Below the pieces are notes generated by a model. That model was not told the origin of the DNA. It worked only from the letters and a program-made list of their open reading frames with translations, and searched no databases. A stretch of DNA of 64,000 nt from assembly GCA_020446505.1 (NCBI GenBank), contig JAGREN010000025.1, forward strand, positions 1 through 64,000, in the 5' to 3' direction. The stretch's first letter is position 1. Each line of letters starts with the position of its first letter. Below, one piece after another: positions 45,657-54,549 of this stretch. Both the position numbers and the translations under genes were made by a program. This stretch comes from Novosphingobium sp. Lineage in GTDB: Bacteria > Pseudomonadota > Alphaproteobacteria > Sphingomonadales > Sphingomonadaceae.

Positions 45657-46538
45657 ATGAAAATCGGAATGACCTTGCCGGTCATGGAGCCTGACCTTGA
45701 TCGCAAGGTTCTGCGCGACTGGACCGTGACGATCGATCAGGGGCCGTGGGCCTCGCTGGCCTTTGGCGAACGCATCATCTTCGACAATCCCGATGCAGCG
45801 GTGATGCTCGGCGCGGCTGCTGCATGGACCGAGCGGGTGGAGATCGTCACCACCATCTTCGTCGCCCAGCTTCACAATCCCACCATGCTCGCCAAGCAGA
45901 TCGCGACCACGGACATGCTGTGCGACGGGCGACTGACCGTCGGCCTCGGCATTGGCGGGCGCGAGGAAGACTATCTCGCAGCGGGCGCGGACTATGCCAC
46001 GCACAAGAACGCGGACTTGCAGGGCCGTGTCGAGGCGATGCGCCGGGTCTGGGCGGGCGAGACCGTCGTGGAAATGGCCGACCGGCGCGTTGGTCCGCCT
46101 CCGGTGCAGAAGGGCGGCCCCAGGATGCTGGCCGCGGCAATGGGGCCGAAGGCAATCGCGCTCGCCTCGCAATGGGCGGACGGCGTGTGCGGGATGGATT
46201 TCGGTCCCGATCCCGAGGCAATCGGCACCTATTTCGACATGGTGCGCAAGGCATGGGCCGATGTCGGCAAGACCACGCCGCATCTTGGTACCTCCTTCTG
46301 GTTCGCGATTGGCGACGAGGCGCGGGCGCAGGTCGAAACGCACCTGAAACGCTATTTCACCTGGGTCGATGAGGCTTCGCGTGATGCAATCGCCGCCTCG
46401 GCGGGGTTTGCGGGATCGCTGCAGGACTTGCGCGACGTGCTGAAGCGGATCGAGGACAAGGGCACGGACGAGGTGCAGCTGATCCCGACCAGTTCGAACC
46501 TCGATCAGGTCAAGCGGATCGCCGACATTATCGGCTGA
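45657..46538 (+). CDS. Luciferase-like (LLM) flavin-dependent oxidoreductase
   Basis: This 293-residue TIM-barrel LLM-class enzyme begins MKIGMTLPVMEPDL. It contains the flavin-binding block RLTVGLGIGGREEDY and the late GSLQDLRDVLKRIEDKGTDEV. Such proteins use FMN or F420; F420 synthesis is not expected in sphingomonads, so FMN is more likely. It is the first gene of the 45.6-64 kb catabolic region, with a GGGAGAGAACG ribosome-binding leader. It is convergent with the VOC gene six bases away. Confidence 0.83.
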   Translation: MKIGMTLPVMEPDLDRKVLRDWTVTIDQGPWASLAFGERIIFDNPDAAVMLGAAAAWTERVEIVTTIFVAQLHNPTMLAKQIATTDMLCDGRLTVGLGIGGREEDYLAAGADYATHKNADLQGRVEAMRRVWAGETVVEMADRRVGPPPVQKGGPRMLAAAMGPKAIALASQWADGVCGMDFGPDPEAIGTYFDMVRKAWADVGKTTPHLGTSFWFAIGDEARAQVETHLKRYFTWVDEASRDAIAASAGFAGSLQDLRDVLKRIEDKGTDEVQLIPTSSNLDQVKRIADIIG

Positions 46539-46544
46539 GCCCCT

Positions 46545-47414
46545 TCACGCCATTTCGCGTTCCTGAAAGATCACCTGTAGCCCGTGCGTGTTTGTCGGGC
46601 GCACGACCATCTGCTTGTGGACCGCGAGCGGGCCGTGGGGGCCGAAGTCGTGCTCCCACTGGATTTCGAAGCCGTTGTCCAGAACGTGCTGGCGCGCCAG
46701 TTCGAAGTCGTTGACGTCCCAGACCACGGTAAAGACATGCTCGCCCTTGTCGGCGAGCAGCCTGCCGATCTTGTCCTCCGCGCTCTTGGGATGGACGAGT
46801 TCCAGACCCATGTTCCAGTCGACCCGGCAGTCGAGCGGGCGGTCGGCTGCATCGATATCCCGTTCGAAGTCGAACTGGCCAGCGAAGAGCTTCTGGTAGA
46901 CTGCCTCGGCGGCATCCGCATCGGAAACCAGCAGTTCGGCGCGTTGCAAGCCCAGAACCTGTAGACCCGGCTTGCCGACATTCGGCTCTTCCATGCCCGA
47001 TTTCACGCGGCGCTCCTGGAAGATTACCAGCATGCCGTGGGTCTTGTCGGGGCTGACGACCATTTGCTTGTGTACCTCGACTTCCGGTTTGGCCGAATAG
47101 TCGCCCTCGTACTGGATTTCGAAACCGCTTGAGAGGACGTGCTCGCGCGCGGCGTCATAATCCTCGACGTCCCAGACGACGGTAAAGATGTGTTCGCCTC
47201 TCTCCGCGAGCAGCTTTCCGAGCTTGTATTCGGGGTCCATCGGATGGACGAGTTCGAGGCCGTGCCGGTAATTGACGCGGCAATCCTGCGGCCTGCCATG
47301 AACCGCCCGGTCCGCCGGATAGTGTCCGCCGTTGAACAACAGTTCGAAGGTCGCCTGCGCCGCGTCCGGGTCTGCGACGAGCAGTTCCACCCGGTTGATT
47401 CCCAGCACCTTCAT
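46545..47414 (-). CDS. Tandem two-domain VOC (glyoxalase-fold) protein
   Basis: The 289-residue protein is made of two homologous VOC modules (about 1-130 and 145-285). Each keeps GLELVHP, a GEHxFTVVWDVxD strand, a GFEIQ turn, VHKQMVV and THGxxVIFQER. The pattern recalls methylmalonyl-CoA epimerase and glyoxalase I, with possible metal ligands at the GEH histidine and the FQE glutamate. A role in epimerising or cleaving a pathway intermediate is inference. The ATG at 47414 is used; the frame runs on upstream but overlaps the divergent SDR gene. Confidence 0.82.
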   Translation of the reverse strand: MKVLGINRVELLVADPDAAQATFELLFNGGHYPADRAVHGRPQDCRVNYRHGLELVHPMDPEYKLGKLLAERGEHIFTVVWDVEDYDAAREHVLSSGFEIQYEGDYSAKPEVEVHKQMVVSPDKTHGMLVIFQERRVKSGMEEPNVGKPGLQVLGLQRAELLVSDADAAEAVYQKLFAGQFDFERDIDAADRPLDCRVDWNMGLELVHPKSAEDKIGRLLADKGEHVFTVVWDVNDFELARQHVLDNGFEIQWEHDFGPHGPLAVHKQMVVRPTNTHGLQVIFQEREMA

Positions 47415-47537
47415 CGTCTCTCTCCATGTGTTTGCGCCAGAGCCTGCCATTCGGAGGCAAAGGCGGCAAGCACTCGTGGACATGGCCCGGCGCCGATGCC
47501 AAAGCCGTGCAAGCGAATTGATTGAAAGGGCGAGAGG

Positions 47538-48320
47538 ATGACCGAGGCAAGGCTGGCTGGACAATCGGCACTGGTGACCGGCGGGGCAGGGGGCTTCGGC
47601 CTCGCCTGCGCCATGCTGCTCGCGCGCGATGGCGCGGCGGTGACGCTGATGGGCCGCACGGAAGCGAAGCTGGAAGAGGCGAAGGCGAAGATTGTCGCGG
47701 CCTACCCGGAAGCAAAAGTCCAGGTCTGTGCAGGCGATGCGATGAGCGAGGCCGAGGTCGGCGCGGCGATGGACCTGGCGGCCAGCGGCCCTGACAGGTT
47801 CGGCATTGTCGTCGCCACGGTCGGCGGCAGCCGCTCGCGCGGGTTTGTCGAAACCGATGCGGACGCTTTCATGGACACCGTCGCCTGGAATGCGCGCCCG
47901 GCCTATATCGCGATCCGCGAGGGTATCCAGCGCATCGACCGTGGCGGGGCCTTCGCGTTCATATCCTCGACGGCCGCCGAAATTCCCTTCGACGGAATGC
48001 CGGGCTATTGCGCGGGCAAGGCGGCGCTCGACATGCTGGTCAAGGAGGCCGCCCACGAACTCGGCCACCTCGGCCACCGCTTCAATGCAGTGCGCCCCGG
48101 CCTGACCCGGACGGGTGCGACTCCCGCCCTGTTCGCCAATGCCCAGATGATGCGCCGCTTCGAGGAGCGCATCCCGCTGGGCCGGGCAGGCGAACCCGAG
48201 GAGATAGCCGAGGCTGTACGTTTCCTCGTCGGTCCCGAGGCGTCGTGGACCACGGGGCAGAGCTTTGCGGTCGATGGCGGCAACGAACTGCGCGGCGCGC
48301 CGGATATGTCAGCCCGCTAG
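47538..48320 (+). CDS. Short-chain dehydrogenase/reductase
   Basis: The 260-residue classical SDR has cofactor motif VTGGAGGFGLACAMLL and a basic residue in LMGRTEAK favouring NADP. The catalytic Ser is in FISSTAAEIPF and the Y-x3-K in PGYCAGKAALDML. It is divergent from the VOC gene and convergent with, and overlapping by 12 bases, the racemase-like gene. A GAGAGG ribosome-binding site precedes the ATG. Substrate unknown. Confidence 0.87.
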   Translation: MTEARLAGQSALVTGGAGGFGLACAMLLARDGAAVTLMGRTEAKLEEAKAKIVAAYPEAKVQVCAGDAMSEAEVGAAMDLAASGPDRFGIVVATVGGSRSRGFVETDADAFMDTVAWNARPAYIAIREGIQRIDRGGAFAFISSTAAEIPFDGMPGYCAGKAALDMLVKEAAHELGHLGHRFNAVRPGLTRTGATPALFANAQMMRRFEERIPLGRAGEPEEIAEAVRFLVGPEASWTTGQSFAVDGGNELRGAPDMSAR

Positions 48321-49409
48321 CTGCGCCGCCCTGCCTGCATCGATCCCGAATTTCTCCAGCGTATCGCTCAAGGCGGGCGATTCGAGCGGTTCCGCAGGTG
48401 TGCGGGAGAAGCGCGGCGCCGGATTGGGAACGGCCCCGCCGAGCTTTGGCCTGAATGCATCGCGCGCCGCAAAATGCGGGTGTTGCGGCGCTTCGGCGAG
48501 ATCGAGAACCGGCGTCAGGCAGGTTTCCACGTCCTTCAGCCGCACCATCCAGTTGTCGCGGGTGTCGGTGACGAAAATGCTCGCCAGCCGCGCGCCCATC
48601 CATTCCCAATTGGCCGGATCGGACGATGCGAGCGTGCCGAACTCCTCGAAACCCAGCGCATCGCCGATGGTCTTGCGGAACTTGATCTCGGTCGAGCCGA
48701 GCGCCAGCCACTTGCCGTCGCTGCACTGGTAGAGCCGGTAGAACGGAGCCGCGCTGTCGAGCATGTTGGAGCGTCGTTCCGGCTTCCATGCGCCCAACGC
48801 CTGCATTTCATGGACCATCGAGCCGATCAGGTTGATGCCATCGATCATGGCGATGTCGAGGACTTGTCCCTTGCCGGACCGCTGCGCCTCGATGATCGCG
48901 GCCAGCACGCCGGTGAGGCACAGCATCGTGCCGCCCGCGAAATCGCCCATCAGGTTTAGCGGGAAGACCGGCTCCTCCTTTGTGCCCATGGCGGAGAGCA
49001 GGCCAGTCAGTGCGAGGTAGTTGAGGTCGTGGCCGGGTGCCTTGGCCAGCGGCCCGGTCTGCCCCCAGCCGGTCATGCGCCCGTAAATGAGACGCGGGTT
49101 CGCTGCTGTGCAGACGTCAGGGCCGAGGCCGAGCCGCTCCATCACGCCGGGGCGATAGCCTTCGAGTAGAACGTCGGCATTGCGCACGAGATCGAGCACG
49201 ACATCGCTCGTGCCGGGCTGCTTGAGATCGAGTACCAGAGTCGGCCGGTTCTGCTGGTGCATGCCGCCGGGATTCTTGCGGTCCGGGCCTGCGGGACGAT
49301 CGATGCGAATGATCGTCGCGCCCATTTCGGCGAGCGTATTGCAGGCGAGCGGCAGCGGGCCGACAGCCGGCATCTCGACGATCCGAATACCTTCGAGCGG
49401 GCCGCTCAT
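48309..49409 (-). CDS. Alpha-methylacyl-CoA racemase-like CoA-transferase family III protein
   Basis: The 366-residue CaiB/BaiF-family protein belongs to the racemase branch. It has the AMACR-type GHDLNYLALTGLLSAMG (catalytic His) and MGDFAGGTML (catalytic Asp) blocks, plus the family aspartate in DIAMIDGINL. It should interconvert 2-methylacyl-CoA epimers, which would be needed for degrading branched or terpenoid-like acids. Its ATG overlaps the stop of the next CoA-transferase gene (ATGA), so the two are coupled. Confidence 0.85.
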   Translation of the reverse strand: MSGPLEGIRIVEMPAVGPLPLACNTLAEMGATIIRIDRPAGPDRKNPGGMHQQNRPTLVLDLKQPGTSDVVLDLVRNADVLLEGYRPGVMERLGLGPDVCTAANPRLIYGRMTGWGQTGPLAKAPGHDLNYLALTGLLSAMGTKEEPVFPLNLMGDFAGGTMLCLTGVLAAIIEAQRSGKGQVLDIAMIDGINLIGSMVHEMQALGAWKPERRSNMLDSAAPFYRLYQCSDGKWLALGSTEIKFRKTIGDALGFEEFGTLASSDPANWEWMGARLASIFVTDTRDNWMVRLKDVETCLTPVLDLAEAPQHPHFAARDAFRPKLGGAVPNPAPRFSRTPAEPLESPALSDTLEKFGIDAGRAAQLAG

Positions 49410-50665
49410 TCTCCGCTCTCGCGCACGGCGACGCTGCCTGAACCCTTCAGGGCCGCAATCTTTTCGTCATCGTAGCCGAGAAGCTCCGCCAGCACTTCGC
49501 CGGTATGCTGGCCGAGCAGGGGAGCCGCTACCGGCGCCTTGCCGGGCGTTTCGGACAGGCGATAGGGATGGGCGATCGAAGGCACCGTGCCCGCCGTGGG
49601 GTGCGGCAGGTTGTAAACCAGGTTCATCTCCTGCGTGTAGTCGCAGGTCAGCGCCTCGCCGGGCGAGCGCACCACGCCGCAGGGAATGGCGACTGCCTTG
49701 AACTTCTCCGACCAGTAGGCGCTGGTCTGGCTGGCGATAACCGGTCGGAACAGGTCTAGCAGGGCCTGGCCATTGACCATCCGGCCCATGAAGCTGGAAA
49801 ACCTTTCGTCCTCTACCCATTCGGGATGACCGCAGGCGACTGCCAGATTGCCGAACGCCTTGTCGTTGTGCGTGGTGATGACGATGGAGCCGTCTGCCGT
49901 ATCGAATTCGCCGCGCGGGCCGGGGTTCTGGCGCGGGACGAGGACGGGATCCTTGCCCGAGGCGAGATATTCGTAGCCCTTGTAGGACAGGTTCGCGAGC
50001 GCGGTGTCGTACATGGCGATGTCGACGTGCTGGCCCTTGCCGGTAGAGTTGCGGGCGTGGAGCGCGGCAAGAATGCCGATGGCCGCGTTCATCCCGGCAG
50101 TCGTGTCGGTATAGGGGACAGCGCCCAGAACCGGCTTGGAATCGGGCAGCGAATTGAGCCAGTGGACTCCGGCCTCAGCCGCCACGACCGAGTCGAAACC
50201 GGCGGCTTCGGCATGGCTGCCAGTGCGGCCATAGCCCGAGATGGAGCAATAGATCAGGCGCGGAAACCGCTCCTTGATGCTGTCGTAGTCGAGGCCGAAG
50301 CGTTTCATCACCTTGGTGGTGAAGTTCTCGACCAGTACGTCTGCCGTGCCGATCAGGTCGAGCACGACCGCGCGCCCTTCCTCGCTGCGCAGGTCGATGG
50401 CGACGCTCTTCTTGTTGCGGTTGATCGACAGGTAGAAAAAGCTTTCGCCGCCAAGCGCCGGGTTGGCGGGGGCAACGCGCGTATCGTCTCCCTTGCCGGG
50501 ATCCTCGACCTTGATGATCTCCGCGCCGAGATCGCCGAGAATCTGCGTGCCGAACGGGCCGGACAGCATCCGGCTGAAATCGACCACGCGCACGCCGGAA
50601 AGCGCGGCCATGCCTTCGTTCGGGTGCGGGACTCGGTCGGGAACTGCTACGGGGCCCTGGCTCAT
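49406..50665 (-). CDS. CaiB/BaiF-type CoA transferase
   Basis: This 419-residue class III CoA-transferase has the N-terminal FSRMLSGPFGTQILGDLGAE and a catalytic aspartate in GQHVDIAMYDTALANL. It moves CoA between carboxylates without an ATP cost. It lacks the GHDLNY histidine of the racemase neighbour, so it is a true transferase type. It is the upstream gene of the coupled pair and is transcribed away from the D-aminoacylase-like gene across a 205-base gap holding a palindromic repeat. Confidence 0.88.
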   Translation of the reverse strand: MSQGPVAVPDRVPHPNEGMAALSGVRVVDFSRMLSGPFGTQILGDLGAEIIKVEDPGKGDDTRVAPANPALGGESFFYLSINRNKKSVAIDLRSEEGRAVVLDLIGTADVLVENFTTKVMKRFGLDYDSIKERFPRLIYCSISGYGRTGSHAEAAGFDSVVAAEAGVHWLNSLPDSKPVLGAVPYTDTTAGMNAAIGILAALHARNSTGKGQHVDIAMYDTALANLSYKGYEYLASGKDPVLVPRQNPGPRGEFDTADGSIVITTHNDKAFGNLAVACGHPEWVEDERFSSFMGRMVNGQALLDLFRPVIASQTSAYWSEKFKAVAIPCGVVRSPGEALTCDYTQEMNLVYNLPHPTAGTVPSIAHPYRLSETPGKAPVAAPLLGQHTGEVLAELLGYDDEKIAALKGSGSVAVRESGE

Positions 50666-50738
50666 CAGACATTCTCCTCAAGGTTCGTGATTGCGAAATA
50701 TCGTTCGGATTAGCAACCCGTCACGCGTGCCCGTTTGT

Positions 50739-50749
50739 GAATTGAATTA
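50739..50749. promoter_or_regulatory. GAATTGAATTA motif in the divergent CoA-transferase/amidohydrolase promoter
   Basis: GAATTGAATTA resembles GAATTGAATAA at 57344-57354 and GAATTGATTGA at 47515-47525. All three lie in gene-start regions of the catabolic cluster. It may be a shared regulator site or a chance AT-rich promoter element. Confidence 0.3.
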
Positions 50750-50800
50750 GCGGAATTGCCTTGAGGAGCCTGCCTGCATCTGGAATCATGCAGTCACAAA

Positions 50801-50847
50801 GCATCGCGCGAAAAAGTGGGAACCGGTTTTTCGCAAATGGCGATGCG
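50801..50847. repeat. Palindromic intergenic repeat (alphaproteobacterial type)
   Basis: Two nested dyads are present: outer GCATCGC (50801-50807) with GCGATGC (50840-50846 region), and inner GCGAAAAA (50808-50815) with TTTTTCGC (50827-50834) around GTGGGAACCGG. The core AAAAGTGGGAACCGGTTTT matches, from memory, a short palindromic element scattered between genes in Rhizobiales and other alphaproteobacteria. It ends about 25 bases before the next ATG, so it is in or near that gene's leader. Only one copy was seen in this window. Confidence 0.7.
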
Positions 50848-50870
50848 ACGACAGGAGCGCGGAGAGAACG

Positions 50871-52619
50871 ATGCACGATCTGGCGATCATGGGCGGGACC
50901 GTCATCGACGGTACGGGCGCGGCGCGATATGCGGCCAACGTCTATGTGAAAGACGGGCGGATCGCATCGGTCACGAGCGATACCGAACAGGCGCGCGAGG
51001 TGATCGATGCGACGGGCCTGATCGTCTCGCCCGGCTTCCTCGACGTGCACACGCATTACGATGCGCAGGCTTTCTGGGATCCGACGCTCAGTCCAAGCTC
51101 GTTTCATGGCGTGACGACGGTGTTTGGCGGGTTCTGCGGCTTTTCCATCGCTCCTCTCACGCCGGAAACCGCGCCTTACCTGATGCCGATGCTGGCACGC
51201 GTCGAAGGTATGCCCATCGAGTCGCTCGAAGCAGGGGTGCCTTGGGACTGGGAGAGCTTCGGCGACTATCTCGGCAAGCTGCAGGGCAAGCTCGCGATCA
51301 ATGCCGGGTTCCTGTGCGGCCACTCGGCCCTGCGCCGCAAGGTGATGGGCGAGCGGGCAGTCGGCGATCACGCCACCCAGGCCGAGATCGACGCGATGAA
51401 AGCCTTGCTACGGGAGGCGATAGGGCAAGGCGCGCTCGGTTTTTCGACCAGCCTTTCCGAAACCCATTTCGACGGCAATGCCGATCCAGTCCCGTCGCGC
51501 CACGCGACGATGGACGAAGTGCTTCAACTCTATGCAGTGCTGCCCGAGTTCGAAGGCACCATTGCCGAAATCGCACCGCCCAGCCTGAATTTTACGCCTG
51601 AGACTTACGAGATCCTCACCAGCGCCTCGCTCGCGGCGCGCAGGCCGGTCAACTGGAACCTGATGAGCCTGTCGCAACTCACACCCGACGAATACGAGCG
51701 GGTCGAGATGCAGCTTGGCGCCAGCGATCATGCGGAAAAGGCAGGCGCGCGGGTCGTGGGCCTCACCTTGCCGCAGACTCCGCGCACGCGAGTCAATTTC
51801 GTCACCGGCACCTTGCTGAATACGATGCCGGAATGGGGCGCGCTGTTCAAACTGCCGCTGGAAGCGCGCAAGGCCGCCTTGCTCGATCCCGAATGGCGCG
51901 AACGGCTCAAGGCTGGCGCGGCGCAGATGACCGGGATCATGGCGAGCATGGGCAATTTCGGCGCGATGAAGGTCGCCTCGGTGGATTCGGAGGAGAACCG
52001 CGCCTTCGAAGGCAGGCTGGTCGGCGAGATTGCTGCCGAACGGGGCCGCGATGCCTTCGACATGTTCGTGGCAATAGCGCTCGCGGACGACCTCAAGACG
52101 GTGTTCATGCCCGGCTTCCGTCCCGACAAACCAGAGGCCTTCCCGGAGCGCGCCAAGCTGTGGCTCGACAACCGCACCGTGGTTGGCGGCAGCGATGCGG
52201 GTGCGCACCTCGACATGATCGACACCTTTGCGATCACGACTGAACTGATCGGTTCGGGCGCACGCGAGCACGGCGCAGTGACGCTGGAGGAGGCAGTGCA
52301 TCAGGTGACGCTGAAGCCTGCCATGTTCATGGGCCTGAAGCATCGCGGCCAGATCGCGGCGGGATGGCATGCGGACCTCGTGCTGTTCGACCCGGAGAGC
52401 ATCGGGGCAGGCGAGACCTACATGCGCGAAGACCTGCCCGGCGGCGGGGCGCGGCTCTATGCCGATGCTAACGGGATCGCCCATGTGATCGTCGGCGGAA
52501 CCGAGATCATCCGCAACGGCGAATGGACTGGTGCGACGCCGGGCACGATCCTCAAGCCGGGAGAGTCCACGCGCACCGTGCCGATTCCGGCCGACGAGAA
52601 AGGCACGACCTATGTCTGA
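50871..52619 (+). CDS. D-aminoacylase-like amidohydrolase (COG3653 type)
   Basis: The 582-residue amidohydrolase has the metal motif DVHTHYDAQAFWDP, a cysteine in GFCGFSIAP where D-aminoacylases use a Cys ligand, a histidine in CGHSALRR and the catalytic aspartate in GSDAGAHLDM. It lacks the T-H-x-R segment that in N-acyl-D-amino acid deacylases provides a further His and the carboxylate-binding Arg; that region reads EGTIAEIAPPS. A different amide or cyclic substrate is therefore likely. GGAGAGAACG precedes the ATG. It overlaps the TauD-like gene by eight bases. Confidence 0.83.
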   Translation: MHDLAIMGGTVIDGTGAARYAANVYVKDGRIASVTSDTEQAREVIDATGLIVSPGFLDVHTHYDAQAFWDPTLSPSSFHGVTTVFGGFCGFSIAPLTPETAPYLMPMLARVEGMPIESLEAGVPWDWESFGDYLGKLQGKLAINAGFLCGHSALRRKVMGERAVGDHATQAEIDAMKALLREAIGQGALGFSTSLSETHFDGNADPVPSRHATMDEVLQLYAVLPEFEGTIAEIAPPSLNFTPETYEILTSASLAARRPVNWNLMSLSQLTPDEYERVEMQLGASDHAEKAGARVVGLTLPQTPRTRVNFVTGTLLNTMPEWGALFKLPLEARKAALLDPEWRERLKAGAAQMTGIMASMGNFGAMKVASVDSEENRAFEGRLVGEIAAERGRDAFDMFVAIALADDLKTVFMPGFRPDKPEAFPERAKLWLDNRTVVGGSDAGAHLDMIDTFAITTELIGSGAREHGAVTLEEAVHQVTLKPAMFMGLKHRGQIAAGWHADLVLFDPESIGAGETYMREDLPGGGARLYADANGIAHVIVGGTEIIRNGEWTGATPGTILKPGESTRTVPIPADEKGTTYV

Positions 52620-53490
52620 CGCGCTGACCGGGCTGGACCTGCCGAACGGCGTCACGCTCGCCCATCTGCAGCCGACAATCGGCACCGAAGTCGCCGGGCT
52701 GGACATAACCAACGAACTCGATGCGGAGACGGTCGCCTTCCTTCGCGCGCTGTGGCTCAGGCGCAAGGTGCTGGTGTTCCGCAACCAGCCGTTGTCGGAG
52801 GCCGAGCACGTTCGCTTCGGCAAGTATTTCGGCCCGCTCGATGCCCTGCCGCGGCCAGCCGGCTCCGAACAGGCATTCGACGAACTGCTCATCATCAGGC
52901 GCGACGGGTCCGACAATTCGGAAAGCGAGGCGTTCTTCCATCAGGACGTGCCCTATGCGAACCCGCCGGTCGCAGGGGCCATTGCGATCATGAAGAAGTG
53001 CCCCGGCATCGGCGGCGACACGATTATCGCCGACATGGTCGCGGCCTATGACCGGCTCTCACCCTGGCTCAAGGTCGCCATCGCCGATATGCAGGGCATT
53101 CACCGCTTCGACCTCGGCATCGTGCTGCACAACGCCAATGTCACCGAAGAACTGATCGCCAAATTCATGGAGAAGTACCCGCCCAAGACCTACCCGCTGG
53201 TGCAGACCCACCGCGAGACGGGCGAGCAGGTGCTCTATGTCAGCCAGTCCTATACCCACGCGATCAAGGGACTGCCGCGCGATGAGAGCTATGCGCTGAT
53301 AAAGCTGCTGTCCGACCGGGCACGGGTGCCCGAAAACCAGTGCCGCGTCTCTTGGCAGGAGAACACCGTGGTGATGTGGGATAACCGCTCTACCCAGCAC
53401 TATGCCGCGTTCGACTATCCCGGCCAGTTCCGCCATCTCCAGCGCGTGACCGTGCTCGATACCAAGCCGTGGCCGGGGACCGCGCTCTGA
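52612..53490 (+). CDS. TauD/TfdA-family 2-oxoglutarate dioxygenase
   Basis: The 292-residue Fe(II)/2OG dioxygenase has the facial triad H and D in AFFHQDVPYANPP and the distal His in WDNRSTQHYA. The 2OG-binding Arg is in QFRHLQRVTV. Related enzymes release sulfite from taurine, open phenoxyacetate ethers (TfdA) or hydroxylate carnitine precursors; here it probably hydroxylates or dealkylates the cluster's substrate. It is coupled on both sides: its start lies inside the upstream gene and its stop overlaps the next ATG (TGATG). Confidence 0.88.
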   Translation: MSDALTGLDLPNGVTLAHLQPTIGTEVAGLDITNELDAETVAFLRALWLRRKVLVFRNQPLSEAEHVRFGKYFGPLDALPRPAGSEQAFDELLIIRRDGSDNSESEAFFHQDVPYANPPVAGAIAIMKKCPGIGGDTIIADMVAAYDRLSPWLKVAIADMQGIHRFDLGIVLHNANVTEELIAKFMEKYPPKTYPLVQTHRETGEQVLYVSQSYTHAIKGLPRDESYALIKLLSDRARVPENQCRVSWQENTVVMWDNRSTQHYAAFDYPGQFRHLQRVTVLDTKPWPGTAL

Positions 53491-54533
53491 TGGCGAAGCT
53501 GCCGCCCGAAGAGGCGCTCGAACCTGATCTGCCGATTGTCGATCCGCACCATCACCTGTGGCTGGAACTGCCGGAGGACACGGCAAAGCGGCAGGGCGAT
53601 GAGAACCCCTACAACTACGTCCGCCGCGAGATACCGCGCTACCTGTTCGAGGAACTGCATGAAGACCTGACCTGCGGCCACAACGTCGTGGCCACGGTCT
53701 ATGCCGAGTGCGGCTCGATGTACCGCGCCGATGGTCCGGCGGCGATGAAGCCGGTGGGGGAGGTCGAGTTCGCCAATGGCGTTGCGGCCATGTACGCCAG
53801 CGGGCGGTTCGGGCCGCTGCGGGCCTGTGCGGGCATTGTCGGCTATGCCGAGCTCACGCGGGGCGGTGCGGTGCGCGAGGTTCTGGAAGCGCAAATCGCG
53901 GTCGGGGGAGGGCGCTTCAAGGGCATTCGCAATCACCTGACGCACGATCCGCATGTTCCGATGTTCGCCTATGGCAATCCGGCGCTGATGGCCGATGCGG
54001 CATTCCGCGAGGGCTTTGCCGTGCTGGGCGATCTTGGCCTGACCTATGACGCCTGGCTGTTCGAACCGCAGATCCCGCAACTGGTGGAACTGGCGCGAGC
54101 CTTTCCGCAAGTGCCGATCGTGCTCGATCACACCGGCGCGCCGCTTGGCATTGGCACCTACGCGGAGCGCAGGGACGAGGTGTTCGCGCGCTGGAAGGCG
54201 AACATTGCCGAGCTTGCCACATGCGAGAACGTGACGATGAAGCTGGGCGGTCTTGGCATGCCGATCAACGGCTTCCCCTCGTTCCGGCAATCGCCTCCCG
54301 CGACCTCCGGGCAACTGGCGCAGGAATGGCGGCCCTGGTTCGCAACGGCAATCGAGGCGTTCGGCGCGCATCGCTGCATGTTCGAGAGCAATTACCCGAC
54401 CGATGGCGGATCGGGCAGCTATTCGACGCTGTGGAACGCTTTCAAGCGTGTCTGCTCGGGCAGTTCGGCGGAAGAAAAGGCAGACCTGTTCGCCGGAACG
54501 GCCGCGCGGTTTTACGGGCTGGCGCTCGACTGA
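53490..54533 (+). CDS. COG3618-type metal-dependent hydrolase (lactonase-like)
   Basis: The 347-residue TIM-barrel hydrolase belongs to the family of 2-pyrone-4,6-dicarboxylate lactonase and fuconolactonase. It has PIVDPHHHLWLE (HxH), FKGIRNHLTHDPH, VLDHTGAPLGIG and the C-terminal FESNYPTDGG aspartate block. Ring-opening of a lactone is the best guess. The ATG at 53490 overlaps the dioxygenase stop, closing a three-gene coupled operon. It is convergent with the acyl-CoA ligase gene 16 bases on. Confidence 0.85.
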   Translation: MAKLPPEEALEPDLPIVDPHHHLWLELPEDTAKRQGDENPYNYVRREIPRYLFEELHEDLTCGHNVVATVYAECGSMYRADGPAAMKPVGEVEFANGVAAMYASGRFGPLRACAGIVGYAELTRGGAVREVLEAQIAVGGGRFKGIRNHLTHDPHVPMFAYGNPALMADAAFREGFAVLGDLGLTYDAWLFEPQIPQLVELARAFPQVPIVLDHTGAPLGIGTYAERRDEVFARWKANIAELATCENVTMKLGGLGMPINGFPSFRQSPPATSGQLAQEWRPWFATAIEAFGAHRCMFESNYPTDGGSGSYSTLWNAFKRVCSGSSAEEKADLFAGTAARFYGLALD

Positions 54534-54549
54534 CGGGATCGCGGCCGGC

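Noticed and set aside
45657..46538. F420-dependent enzyme
   Set aside because: The family covers both F420 and FMN users, no F420 biosynthesis gene is present, and sphingomonads are not known for F420, so the cofactor was left as probable FMN.
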